Of a stretch of 43,652 nt of DNA, positions 10,217-21,058 are shown in pieces. The stretch lies in contig JAMYHX010000372.1 of the NCBI GenBank assembly GCA_025529335.1, forward strand, positions 1 through 43,652, read 5' to 3'. The stretch comes from Rhizopus sp. PT2906. Its lineage: Eukaryota; Mucoromycota; Mucoromycetes; Mucorales; Rhizopodaceae. Position 1 is the stretch's first letter. Each line of letters begins with the position of its first letter. The notes under the pieces were generated by a model. It did not search any database. It saw only the letters and a program-made list of their open reading frames with translations, and had not been told where the DNA came from. A program made the position numbers and the translations under genes.

Positions 10217-11698
10217 TTATTCACACAACATGGCAATCAATGCACCACCCACACTACCTCCTTCAGATGCAACCTCTAGTGTGATCTTGCTACTGACTTC
10301 TGGTCCATACCACTCATCCAAAGCCCGTCTGACACGCTTGTTCATGTGGGGATAAAATTCATAGGTTGAGCCATTGATTCCGATAACAACATTTTCTTGG
10401 TCCATCAATTCTTGTTGCTCTAGTAAAGAAATGATGGCCACAGCGGCTAATGAAGCAGATCGAGAAGCAACAATACGACAGAGGCGAGTCAATGTAGCTA
10501 TGTCTTCCATTGTTGGCTTACCGTGTTTGCTTGGGAACTGGCTTAGCATGTCGAAACTAGCCTCTTTGGTCTCTGTTTCATCACTTTCCAATATGCTCAT
10601 GTATTTTGTGGGGAATGACCATGGTCGATCAAATCCTTCAGGCACTTCGCCGCCAAATAGAGCGCCTGCTTGAATAAAGTCCATGGCAATCAAACGAGTC
10701 AGTTCACCCATGTAAGCACCAGAGAGCATTTTTTCATAAAGTTGGAATTTAGGTTGATTGTGAGAGCAATCAAGCGCGAGATCGTACTTGGTTAAGGGCA
10801 AATAAGCTTCTGTGCCAAAGATGTCAATCTCTGTGTTGATCAGCATTTCTGTATCAGGTGGATATCTCCTTCGGATCTCGGGATTTAATTTGGTAATAGC
10901 AGGTACTTTTTCAGGGTATGCTGCGTTGATACCAGTTGCGAAAATAAGACCAATACGGCATGCAGGATTTCTATACGCATGTGCAACCAATGTGCCAACT
11001 GTGTCATTTAGTATAGCAGTCACCTTTACGTTAAGATTCTTTGATGAAGATAAGTAATTTGTTTTTGTTTTACTTTAAAAATGTGTTACCTTTCTCTGAA
11101 AAGCCTCATGAAACATATCAGCAAGATCATTGCCTTCTGTATTTTTCAGTGTGAATCCCTTTCCCATCCTGAGAATAGTGCCACGATCGACAGCTGTCTG
11201 ACTGTAAAATAGGTGAATTACACTCATCTTTCCATACCTCTTTACACACACTTACTCTACTGGAAAGCTCCAACAGACACCCAAGGATAACGTTTCTTTG
11301 CCTTCTACTTGAGCTGTAGAAAACAAGTGTCTAGCCTCTACAGTGATGAGCTCTTGAATGGCATCTGCAATCCAGTCAAAAAAGACTGAGCCTTCGCCTG
11401 TTTTGAGTTCAGTAGAGGGACAACGCTTGAGTTCATGAACTGCTGTCTTGCCAGCACCTCTGAGCTCAACTGCAGCTATACGTAAATTGGTACCACCCAA
11501 GTCAAGAGAAAGAAAAGTTCCAGTTTCATTGCCCATTGGCATCTTGGTTACAAATGAAGGAATCATGGTGGCCAGACCTTTTGAGGGTGTTTTAAGGCCA
11601 GTCTTGTATTCTTCAATAAATCCTTCGATGATAGGCTTAAGTTGCTCTTTGGATAGTAAAAATTCTTTTTCTACTAGACTAAAAATATCTTGTGTCAT
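10217..11698 (-). CDS. HXK: hexokinase
   Basis: Three exons read on the minus strand (11698-11256, 11201-11090, 11038-10217) make 458 residues. Seen motifs: phosphate-1 loop LSLDLGGTNLRIAAVEL (about 83-99), the sugar-binding segment CWSFPVDQTAVDRG rebuilt across intron 1, the catalytic Asp197 in AILNDTVGTL, and the adenosine motif near GINGSTYEFYP. It phosphorylates glucose and other hexoses with ATP at the entry to glycolysis, in the cytosol. Length is slightly below the 480-500 typical of yeast enzymes. It is convergent with the WD40 gene (93 bp between stops). A TATA-like element lies about 50 nt upstream of the start. Whether it is a glucokinase or a general hexokinase cannot be told from motifs alone. 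Confidence 0.95.
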
Positions 11699-11744
11699 TT
11701 AAGGGAATGAGTTAAAAAGGAGCGAAAAAAGATATTTACATTTT

Positions 11745-11752
11745 CCTTTATA
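11745..11752 (-). promoter_or_regulatory. TATA box of hexokinase gene
   Basis: On the minus strand this reads TATAAAGG, 47-54 nt upstream of the hexokinase ATG at 11698. Position and sequence fit a core promoter; the transcription start itself is not visible. Confidence 0.55.
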
Positions 11753-13639
11753 AACTCACATATCGGCGAAATATCACCCTTGATGAGACCCTGTGAAAAA
11801 TTGTTGTCTGGGACCCTGATTTCATTGGTTTGTTTAGACTATTATGTAATAGCTATATATGAGTGACCTGCTTTCCTTTTTTGGAATTCCACCCTCGTTA
11901 AAATAGAAAAGAATAGCCGGATCCTTTTTTTCATAGAGTCCTTTCTCTTGTTGGACTTTTTTCTTTTTAGCTTTTTAAGTTGTAACCTAAAAACTTTGTT
12001 TTTGTGCATTGTAGGGCTACTTAATTACCATGGTAACCTTGATGACAATAATATTTATGGTGTGACCAAATAAGAAGAATTGAAAACAACAAAGGACGAG
12101 GTTTTAAATGGAAGGGTGGGTAATAAAAAAAAAACTCAGCAGCCTGATTCCTCCCTACTACAGTTTTTTAAATAGACACGATGATTATTTTTAGACATCT
12201 TCCTAAATTGCTTTTTGGATAAACATAGCTTTGTGTTGAATCCATACACACAATAAGGTTTTTCTAGTTATTCTTGTAAGACCTTGAATGATGCAAAAAC
12301 AGTTACAAACGTATTCCACGTTTTTCTTAACAATGATAAATCTTCTCACCTTTCATTTACAAAGCGCCTGGTGACAATTTACAAGTGCTATAAAAAGAGG
12401 AAAATGCGCGTGTTCATCAAGCTTTCTATCAGTTATTTATCACAACTACACTTTACACTTTAATCACTGATAAAAAAGTGATAATTTCAGGCAATAAATA
12501 ATAATATAAAAGAGAGCCCATCAGAAGCAAAAGAATGAATAAAGAAACGATTAGTAAACCCGTCATTTATATTGATATTAAACACTTACATTATAAAGAA
12601 GAGGATTTATAAGAGAAAAAGAGAAGCAAGAAAAGTGAGTAAACTTATAGAAGAAATTGTTAATATCTTACCCGAAGTGCATTATATAGGCCAGCGATAA
12701 CTGGCCCGGACAAAGAAGAGAGAGCAAGCCAGAGAAAAGAGAAGAGCAAGAGAGAGCAAGGAAGAGAGCGGATGGGACAAAGTTTGGTAAGAACCAAACT
12801 ATCCCCCAGCTAGCACCGGCTACTGTTTTCGATTTTATGATCTATAACACTACATATTAGTTTCTTACAAGAGTAAAGAATATAACATACCTTAGGGCTA
12901 GTTGGGGAATAGCTGGTCTTACTTTTTGGTCCAAAGAAGAAAAGCAAAGAAAAAGAAGTCAAGCTCAGACTATTTAAACAAGTTCTCTAACAACTTTTCA
13001 TTTTGTTATAAAGCCTTGACCACATTTATCTTTTCTCAAAAATATCAAGCTCATTTTATGCATTAATTGTCGTCTTTTGAATTGATCTTGTAATGTGTGC
13101 GAATAATTTGTGAATAAAGTGCATCCTATCGAGATATTAGGAACACAAAAAGAAGGCTTTGAACAGTGAACACATGTGTATCTAAAGAGAAAAACGACAA
13201 GAAACATCTTTTGTCTCTTTAACTCATTCATACTTTACATACCATTCACTTTAGGACTTTTATATTGATCTCCATGCTTAAACGATGCCTGACTAGAGCT
13301 ATCAAATAGACAGCCAAGCGGTCATTGATTAGTTATCAATTAATATAGGACCCACATTTACTTTTCAAGCTCTCTTCTTCTTTCGTTTGACTTATAGCTT
13401 TGCGTGTATAGATGCTGTCCCTTAAAGCCATGCATCATGTTAAAGAGAAATACAAATGAAAACGTATGAAAGTAGAAAGCGGCTTGTGTTTTTACTCTGT
13501 GTATATGTATCTGATGGCAGATATTGAAAAATGTGTGGGAGATTGTGGTCCGCCTGGACATAAAAACAAAGGAAGAGTACATACTCTCGCTTCATCCACT
13601 ATCTACTTTTAAATCGGAACACAACAAGGAGAAGAGACA
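11753..13639. other. gene-poor region upstream of hexokinase
   Basis: No convincing gene. It holds TATA-like sequence followed by a short 25-codon ATG frame (12535-12612) that I do not call, a purine-rich GA block (about 12710-12775) and the inverted repeat at 12787-12922. Short minus-strand frames at 12998-13231 and 13358-13582 have no recognisable motif. Confidence 0.5.
12787..12922. repeat. imperfect inverted repeat, possible MITE or hairpin RNA source
   Basis: The left arm 12787-12814 (GTAAGAACCA...CAGCTAGC) and the right arm 12897-12922 match as reverse complements with 3 mismatches and 2 single-base gaps over about 26 nt. They flank an 82-nt AT-rich centre. I see no clear target-site duplication. 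It could be a degenerate miniature inverted-repeat element. Confidence 0.55.
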
Positions 13640-13951
13640 GCGTCTTGAAGAAGTCAGTAAGAGTAGTCCAAAGATGCAAACGTGGCCAAACCTGGTATAA
13701 CAGCGCAAGGTCTAAAGAATGCAAGAACAGCAAGTCAACTTTTGATGAAGCGTTAAGAAATGAACTTGGAGAGTAAGCTATAAACGCTACACGCGTAAAC
13801 TCTACCTTGAAACTGTCATTAAACCAGAATACAAGCACCCAATTGTGGAGAATATCACAAATTAGGCTTATTCATTAGAAATGTATACTTAATATATCAG
13901 CCGCATGAAAAGGCAAGGGCCTCGGTATTACAGATGAAGAGAGGAGGCTGA
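13640..13951 (+). pseudogene. decayed coding relic, possibly of a repeated transposon-type family
   Basis: Coding-like sequence can be followed through at least three frames. It reads RVVQRCKRGQTWYNSARSKE with a C-x14-C pair (Cys codons 13675 and 13720) then FDEALRNELGE ending at a stop (13774-13776). Next, in another frame, comes RKLYLETVIKPEYKHPIVEN, and in a third frame LGLFIRNVYL up to a stop at 13949-13951. Consistent amino-acid-like composition across frameshifts suggests an old gene fragment rather than chance. The resemblance to the N-terminal zinc-knuckle part of the family whose other end is at 24.1-25.7 kb is from memory of Mucorales repeats and is weak. No intact copy is present here. 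Confidence 0.4.
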
Positions 13952-14227
13952 CGCTTTACATTCTATCAATAAAATTAAACAAACTTTTCTCTAATTATGT
14001 AAGCAATGAATCATTAAACTTAGGATGCTTGTATAATGCTCATTTTAATAAAGTCAGGTGTCTTTTCCTTCACTGTTAACCCGGTTTATTTCTAGTACAA
14101 GCAGAGTAAATGAAGATTAAAATATTAGTAAATTTATATGTATACTAAGACAGAGGGGGGATAAGAATAAAAAAATGAAAAATTATATGTAATATGATCT
14201 AAAGAGAAAAAATGTGTACATGAAAGT
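13952..14227. other. 3' flank of FET3
   Basis: AT-rich sequence downstream of the ferroxidase stop. I see no gene in it; it should contain the FET3 3' UTR. Confidence 0.5.
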
Positions 14228-16279
14228 TTAAAGAGCAGCAGCCTTCTTGGCAGCAGCAATAGCACGAGCTTCCTTATGAGGATCAGCACGAGAGTAGAGG
14301 ATGATGGAAGCCATACCGAGTAAAGCAGCAAGAATACAGCCAGCCATAGCACCTTTACCCTTGGCAGTGAAACCATCGTAGATGAGATAAACACCATCAG
14401 GAGCACCCTTAAGATCAAGTCCTTGTTTGCCAGCAGCGTTACCTTCGTAAGGAAGATTAGCAGCCTTACAGGTGTCAATGAAGGACTGAGGTAACTTCAT
14501 ACGTTGCTGAACAACGTCAGGAGCCTCAATAAAGGTAGCAGCAAGACCAGACTCCAAGTGCCATTCGATGTGACAGTGGAAGAACCAGACACCAGGATTA
14601 TCGGCTCTGAAACGGATGATGACGAAGCTTTCGGCTGGTACACTGACAGTATCACGACGAGCGGGGTTGTCCAAGTGCCATTCGACTTGACTAGCATTGC
14701 CCGTGTATACTCCAGAACCACGACCGACTAATTGGAAAACGTGGCCGTGAAGATGGAAGGGGTGATCACCAGCGTCAAGGTTGTTCAAGACAACCTCAAC
14801 CATATCCAAATGCTTCAAGATGAAAGCTTGGGTTTGAGGACCATAAACGGTAGGTTCAAGCGAGTAGTTTCCTTCAGAGAACAAAGTGTTCAAAGTAGGA
14901 ACCTTGGGTGTTAAGTAAGGAACTCCATTGAACATACCACGGTTAATACCATCCGTGGTAACTTGGAAGTCAATGGTCAAGTTGACTTGATGATCATAGG
15001 GAACGGCATGTTCGACGACAACAGGAGTAAGTACCATGTCATCAAATGTGCTGCCCATGCCTACATCCTCGCTGGGAGCAAAGTTATTGTGACTAGCATT
15101 GTAATAGAGAGGAGCAGTAATGTTCACTTTGAGGTCAGCAGGAAGAGTATCAAACATGTCAGTGTTCATATCAGCATGCATCCAGTAGTTGGTGTCAGTC
15201 GTGTTTTTGGCAGTAACAAGGACAGAGACACGTTGAGCAGCAGTCAAATAAACACTTTGAACAGTCTTGCGTTGAGTTTCGATACCATCAATTTCAATAA
15301 TGTCCAAAGAATGGCCGTCAATGCTAAAGTAGAACATGGAGAAGCCAGACATATTGATCAGACGAAGACGGTAAGTCTTACCAGGGGTAAATGTGATGCT
15401 GTCATTGACACCGCTTAACATGAAGCCGGATTCTAAAAAACAAGAAAAAAAAAATAAGCCTTACTTTTTTTTGATTCAGGCACACAATCACTTACGAGGT
15501 ACAGGTTCAGCACCAGTAGGGTTGTAGACACTCATAAAGGAAGCAAGATTTGTATTACTTTGCTCGTGATACCAATCTAATGAAGTATAAAAAAGATGAG
15601 CTTTCTTGGTATGAATCCAAAAAAAAAAAAAACGAACTGACCTTGAATAGGGATAGTAATATCTTCATCATATTTGTAAGTTTCATTAATGTTGTGAATA
15701 ATGAAAGGGGTGCGGAAGCCATCCGTGTATTGACCCTAGTATATGCGTCGATCAGGAAAAAGATCATGATAATAAGCATTCCCATGTTACCATATAGTGA
15801 GAGTGCATCCAATAACTACCATGTTGTTGAACAGTGAACTCATAGGTCAAGTTGTGACCAGGAGCGATAGGACTACAGAATTCATTAGTTATGCTTTAGG
15901 CAGGTATAAGACCAGAGCATTGTATTTACCATTGAGTAACACCAACAGGGCCATCCATCCAGACAGAACCATTTTGAAAGATACCGTGTGTATGAAGAGA
16001 GGTGAAAGTATCAAGTTGATTATTGATGTTGACAACGATCGTATCATTTACCGTGGCTTCAACAATAGGAAGACTATAAAGGACGATAAGTACACATACA
16101 ATCATATCGAGTGTTGTTACTACTTACGGCCATTTGCCATTAACACCAACTACTTTGCGTTCAAAGAGACCATCAGGGTTAGCAGTGGTATAAGTAATGT
16201 TCCAATCATGAACAATACGAGCAGCTTGAGTTAAGCTAGTAGTAGCTGCTGCCAAGAGACAAGTGGCCAAAAGACGCAT
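14228..16279 (-). CDS. FET3: multicopper ferroxidase, Fet3 type
   Basis: Six exons on the minus strand (16279-16128, 16073-15930, 15872-15791, 15735-15642, 15576-15496, 15432-14228) join to 585 residues. An N-terminal signal peptide (MRLLATCLLAAATTSLTQA) and a C-terminal membrane helix (AMAGCILAALLGMASIILY) with a basic cytosolic tail predict a type I plasma-membrane protein. All four copper-ligand blocks are intact: HTH (78-80) followed by GIFQNG, HSH (122-124), HPFHLHGH (from 408) and HCHIEWHL (470-477). Three cupredoxin domains are implied. It oxidises Fe(II) with reduction of O2 to water and hands Fe(III) to the permease. The divergent partner FTR1 starts 421 bp away, the standard fungal arrangement. 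A plain laccase is possible in principle, but the C-terminal anchor and the FTR1 neighbour argue for ferroxidase. Confidence 0.95.
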
Positions 16280-16472
16280 ATTCTTTTCTCTTGAAAAGTG
16301 AAGTACAAAAGAAAAAAAAAAAAGAAAAGAAATCAAAAGAAGAGATCGAGATTATATAATAAAACTTTTTTTAAAAAAAATGGTACCCAGCTAAACTAAT
16401 AAAAAATTTATCTGATTTTTATTCTTTTTTCCACAAGACATCCGAGGTGGAAAGGTGACATGACCCATCTTC

Positions 16473-16481
16473 ATCTGATAA
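16473..16481 (+). promoter_or_regulatory. iron-GATA repressor site 1 (ATCTGATAA)
   Basis: Exact match to the extended ATCWGATAA element bound by Fep1/SreA/Sre1-type iron-sensing GATA factors. It lies 219-227 nt upstream of FTR1. Binding is inferred from motif and context. Confidence 0.65.
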
Positions 16482-16559
16482 ACTTTTTTTTTTTGTAACA
16501 AAAGATTCGTACCACTTTGACTCGGAGAGACGCGGGTATATGTTGTACAAGTCGTTTTC

Positions 16560-16568
16560 ATCTGATAA
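16560..16568 (+). promoter_or_regulatory. iron-GATA repressor site 2 (ATCTGATAA)
   Basis: Second exact ATCWGATAA match, 87 bp from the first and 132-140 nt upstream of the FTR1 ATG. Same orientation as site 1. Confidence 0.65.
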
Positions 16569-16699
16569 AATTTTTTTTCAAGTTCCCCTTGTGTAAAACA
16601 AGAAGATTTCAATTTTTTTGTTAAAAAAGGATCAGTCTTTTTTTTTATATCTGATCTTTTTTTTTTCTCTCTCTTTTTTAGAATTACCTTTCAAGAGAC

Positions 16700-17815
16700 A
16701 TGTCTCAAGATCTTTTCAACGTACCGATCTTCTTTATTCTCTTTCGTGAAACGACTGAGGCAGCCATTATTGTCTCTGTCCTCTTATCTTTTTTGAAGAG
16801 AATGTTTAATACAGAATCTCCTGTATACAAACGTCTCAGAAATCAAGTTTGGTTTGGTGGTGCAGCTGGTCTATTTATATGTATATGTATCGGTGCTGCC
16901 TTTATTGCTGTTTACTATACTGTCCTTAACGATTTATGGGGTAACTCTGAAAACATTTGGGAAGGTGTTTTCTCTTTGGTCGCTGTCATCATGATTACCG
17001 CGATGGGTCTCGCCATGCTCAAAACTGAACGTATGCAGGAAAAATGGAAGGTCAAGTTGGCAAAGGCAATGCAAAAATCTAGCACTGAAAAGACTGGCTT
17101 TAAAGAAAAGCTTCAGAAATACGCCTTTTTTGTCTTACCCTTTGTCACTGTACTCAGAGAAGGTCTTGAAGCCGTTGTATTCATCGGTGGTGTCTCCTTG
17201 GGTGTTCAAGGTAAATCTATTCCTATCGCTGCTATCATGGGTATCATCTGTGGTGCCTTGGTCGGTTTCCTCATCTACCGTGGTGGTTCTTTGATCCAAC
17301 TTCGATGGTTCTTTGTTTTTTCCACTGTTATCCTTTACCTCGTCGCTGCCGGTTTGATGTCCAAGGCTGTTGGTTATTTTGAACAAAATGCCTGGAACCA
17401 AGTCATTGGTGGTGAAGCTGCTGAAGAAGGTGGTGATGTGATCTCATACAAGGTAACCACTGCTGTCTGGCACGTCTCTTGGGGAAATCCTGAATTAAAC
17501 ATTTCTGCCAATGGTGGTTGGCAAATCTTTAACGCTATTCTTGGTTGGAACAACACTGCTACCATTGGTACTATCGTCAGCTACTGTCTTTACTGGCTCT
17601 TTGTCATCGGTTACCTCGCTTACAGTTTCTACAAAGAGAAGCGTTCAGCCATTCGCAAAGCCGAAGCTGGCGAATGGGATGATGGTGAAGAAGCCTTAGA
17701 AGAAGCTAAGAAATACATTGCTGAGGATGGTGAATTCATTGTTAAAGATACTGTGGATGTCGAATCTAAAGAACACCCTCATGAAACAGTCGATGCAGCC
17801 CCTGTCAAGGCTTAA
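16700..17815 (+). CDS. FTR1: high-affinity iron permease Ftr1
   Basis: One uninterrupted frame of 371 codons. It shows about seven hydrophobic membrane segments and both iron-transport motifs of the Ftr1 family: RETTE (16-20) in the first helix and REGLE (153-157) in the fourth. The C-terminal cytosolic tail (about 315-371) is acidic and Lys-rich. The protein forms a plasma-membrane complex with Fet3, taking Fe(III) directly from the oxidase. The lack of introns contrasts with its six-exon partner. In Mucorales FTR1 is known as an iron-acquisition factor under iron limitation. The start is the first ATG after a long pyrimidine tract. Regulation by the iron-GATA sites upstream is likely. Confidence 0.97.
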   Translation: MSQDLFNVPIFFILFRETTEAAIIVSVLLSFLKRMFNTESPVYKRLRNQVWFGGAAGLFICICIGAAFIAVYYTVLNDLWGNSENIWEGVFSLVAVIMITAMGLAMLKTERMQEKWKVKLAKAMQKSSTEKTGFKEKLQKYAFFVLPFVTVLREGLEAVVFIGGVSLGVQGKSIPIAAIMGIICGALVGFLIYRGGSLIQLRWFFVFSTVILYLVAAGLMSKAVGYFEQNAWNQVIGGEAAEEGGDVISYKVTTAVWHVSWGNPELNISANGGWQIFNAILGWNNTATIGTIVSYCLYWLFVIGYLAYSFYKEKRSAIRKAEAGEWDDGEEALEEAKKYIAEDGEFIVKDTVDVESKEHPHETVDAAPVKA

Positions 17816-20800
17816 GCAAATTATAACAAATATCTTATCACTTGAAGTTTTAATATCAAATACATTTTTTTCTTATATTATGTAATACTATCTTAATCAT
17901 TATCTCTTATACATCATTTTATCCTTTTCTATGTAATATACATACACACGCACATACTCAATAAACAGACATTAGTAAACCCCAATTTGTTATTGCCTGA
18001 TCAACGGATGCTAATTTATCTGATCTTGTGTTCCTTGGCTCGATATATCAAATTGTATCACTCAGTATTTTCGGATATTTGACATTTGTATATGACATGT
18101 GTCAGAATTAATTTTAAACGGAACTACATATGCCAAGAACTAGAACTTGGGAAATACCCTTGCATACTTCAATTGATATTATAAAAAGCTAATTCATGGT
18201 CCCCCATCCTCCTTTCACATAGATCTGTCTTTTGCCAATCATGCCTCTTCAATGGCTTTAAATTATGTGTATGTACATCTTTTTATAAATCCATGTGGCC
18301 TATCTTGTTTAAAAAAAAATAAAGGCTTCCAATACGTGTGAAATCAAAGATGTATAAAGTGCCCTGACCGTGAATTTCCTATCCCGTTCTATCTTTTAGA
18401 AAGTTCAAAAGATTCTAATAGCCACAGTTACACTACGGTTTTAGAAAACCTTTATTCATTTGCCCGATAAACAGTAATGCGGAGAGGATATTGTAGAATG
18501 TTCTTTACTCCCATAACTTGGGAAAAGATTTCGTTATCAGATTTAGATCTAAGCACCTTGTTTTTTTTCAAATTAAATGAATCAAACAAGAACAGATTAT
18601 ATACAATCTTTTCGTGAATACTACATTTTATTGTGATTATTATTGTCAACAGAAATCAGTTTATAATTTTTTATTGTTTTGGCTTATTTTTCATCTTTTT
18701 GTGCTCAATGTCAAGCACCCTTGTCACTTATCTGATCTTTATTTTCAATCTCATACGATTTTATCTAAAATGACTAAAACCATTTACACAATAGTGATTT
18801 AACACATGCAATTGACCGTTGCCACTACAATCGTCTTTTTACAGTATCATACAGTATAGTAGAAATTATCTAGTGATCTACACTCTTTTGATCAAAAAGG
18901 TCACTTTTATCAGATGATGTGTTTAATCCATGTCGTGGGTTACACCAAATTATGTTATTATTGTCTAGGAAGCTTGCTTGTTTTTATCTTTATTTAGCCA
19001 TATATAAAAAATAAGGTTTACTTGGTGTCTTGTTACATCTCGTTTTTAACATCTGATGTATACATTTATAGTCATTTCAAGGAAATAAAGTCGCAGTTTA
19101 CAAATTTGGTGTTGTGTAATGCTGACACGGGAATCTCCCTCTCTGTCTCTCTCTTTTCTTTTCAGACCATGATTCAGCGTGACGATGCAAAATTCGAACA
19201 ATAAATCCGTTTCCCCTTATGTTTCACTAGCTGTTTTTTTGCTGTCTCTTATCGCCTGCTTTACTGCAAATCGAAGGCAAACATCGACTTTTCCTTCAAA
19301 TTCAAACCAGTAATCTGCTCCGTTTCATTTGGCTGCTCAATGGAGGTTAAGTTCAGGGAGAATATGAAGAGAGTGTATGGATATCCTCGCGTGGTGAATA
19401 TACTTACATATATCAGCTGAACTATGCATAGAAACACTATGCATAACAAAGTCATGCCCTTTCATTTATGGAAGCTTGTCCAATTTCCCAAGAGTGGTCT
19501 TTAAAAAAGAGGGAGTAATACTGGGGGCGCTGTAAATCTAAAAAAGGTAATATCCTCCCCAACTGCAAAACCACATAAACATCACAATAAAACACTTGAC
19601 TGCTGAACGGCTATTGTCAGCAGATCGAGAACAAAGTTAGAGTATATCAAAGAATTTGATTGATGAAACAAGATGTAATACTATGAGTGAGTAACACAAT
19701 TCTATTGATCTGGTAGTGATCGTAGTAAGCCATTCTACGTACAAGACTAACTATAAGATGATTATTGAAATTACATCTAGCAGAAAAAACCAGGATCAGC
19801 ATATAACCATTCCTGTAGTAGAATACTAAATAGAGATGCTACAATAGGCCCTGGCTCGATGTTTCTACATAACGTATGGCCTGCCGCCAAACAATGATAA
19901 ACATCCTTACGAATTATCAAGCATATTTATTATGGATAATGGAAATGGAATTACTTCTGTAACTTCCTAATACACTGAATCTGTTGTTTCATGTTTTGAA
20001 AGAAGCTTTAAGAAAAGATAATAGAAAACATCGATTCAAATGTGCCAGACTATATTTCAGTTAGCAGAAAAGGGATCCTCATCAATGTTGATCCATTAGG
20101 TGAACGTCCGTTATAAAGAGGCTAAATACATTTCAATTAAAGTAAGAAATGTGCGGCTTTTCTTTTCACGCTCGATAAGGAGCGTAGCCAGTATTGTACA
20201 ATAACGATAGTAAGGGCCCAAAGTTACAAGTGACATATATTCTCATGAAAGGGTTTGTGATTTGCTCGCCAAGTTGTAAGCAACCAAGAGGACACTATGG
20301 GACATACTTGTGGTTTACTCATCTCTAATACAACATTAACCTTTCTATATGCAAGCCGGGTAAACCTCAAGCAACATTATAGTCGGCAGTAATACCAAGT
20401 TGTCATTACATGTTGTATTGAAGTTCTTGCAGATAGTGAACATCGTGACCATATTGACCGAGTAGCTTAGAGGGTAAATCCTTGAGAATATTGAGAGGGT
20501 CCTTCACTGACCATTAGTATCTGTTTCTTGTTGTTTATCAAAGAGTTTATTTCCACTGTTTAACGACATTGATGTAAATAATGAAAACAAAGTGGAATGT
20601 TTTCATGAATACAGAGAAGCCAATGCTCATCCTTTTGCGCTCTCTTTCGTAGTGTCAAATAATCATTAGCAATTATAGATTTAATATATCTTGTTTATTT
20701 TCAAAGCATGAAAAACATCATTGTAAGCCACGCTTAGAATACTTGGCCTTAACTTTGTTGATTTGTCTGGTGTTTAAATATTGTGATAATCTAAAGTCGA

Positions 20801-20859
20801 AAATTATGAGAAAATCTAATATGCATCCTTGCAATATTGAGGAAACACTCAGCTTGAGA
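17816..20859. other. 3-kb gene-poor region
   Basis: AT-rich DNA without a convincing gene. The first part is the FTR1 3' flank. Several TATA-like elements occur (for example near 18180 and 19000), but no ATG-led frame longer than about 65 codons with recognisable content follows them. Small frames at 18452-18649, 18614-18802, 19022-19204 and 19261-19455 are AT-driven. Confidence 0.5.
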
Positions 20860-21010
20860 TTAAGTCAGGCTTTCAATAACTAATTTTTGGACAATTGGTT
20901 CGATAGTTTTGCTTTCATCTGCTGTCAAGCCAGGATAGGTAGGTGCTGTAAAACCAGTAGCAAAAAAAAAAGATAGCAGAGAGTCCAAAGATCACGAGTT
21001 TGATTTGCAT
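20860..21010 (-). pseudogene. putative tiny secreted peptide, frame broken in a homopolymer
   Basis: The ATG at 21010 opens MQIKLVIFGLSAIFFF, a classic signal-peptide start, and then runs into a 10-T tract (minus strand; A-run at about 20962-20971). One base fewer in that tract would continue as a short mature segment with TAPTYPGLTADESKTIEPIV and end at a TAA (20860-20862), giving 49 residues. As written, the frame stops after about 31 residues. A TATA box lies 41 nt upstream (21051-21058), supporting a real transcription unit. It may be a young pseudogene, a population variant or a sequencing error in the homopolymer. No family is recognised. Confidence 0.45.
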
Positions 21011-21050
21011 TTTCTGTATGAAATACAAATTAAAGTCAACCTTAGTTCCT

Positions 21051-21058
21051 TTTTTATA
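21051..21058 (-). promoter_or_regulatory. TATA box of the small secreted-peptide gene
   Basis: Minus-strand TATAAAAA, 41-48 nt upstream of the ATG at 21010. Confidence 0.45.

Larger units (their letters stand above)
16280..16699. promoter_or_regulatory. shared FET3-FTR1 divergent promoter
   Basis: The 420-bp region drives both iron-uptake genes. A TATA-like ATTATATAAT at 16351-16360 suits FET3 (about 75 nt upstream of its ATG). Two exact ATCTGATAA elements sit at 16473-16481 and 16560-16568. Two partial ones (ATCTGATTT at 16410, ATCTGATCT at 16649) suggest a cluster. The sequence is rich in poly-T/poly-A tracts, typical of nucleosome-poor fungal promoters. Confidence 0.75.

Noticed and set aside
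14504..15418. Plus-strand frames of 60-151 codons opposite FET3
   Set aside because: They lie entirely antisense to an exon with intact copper motifs; open frames arise from its codon bias.
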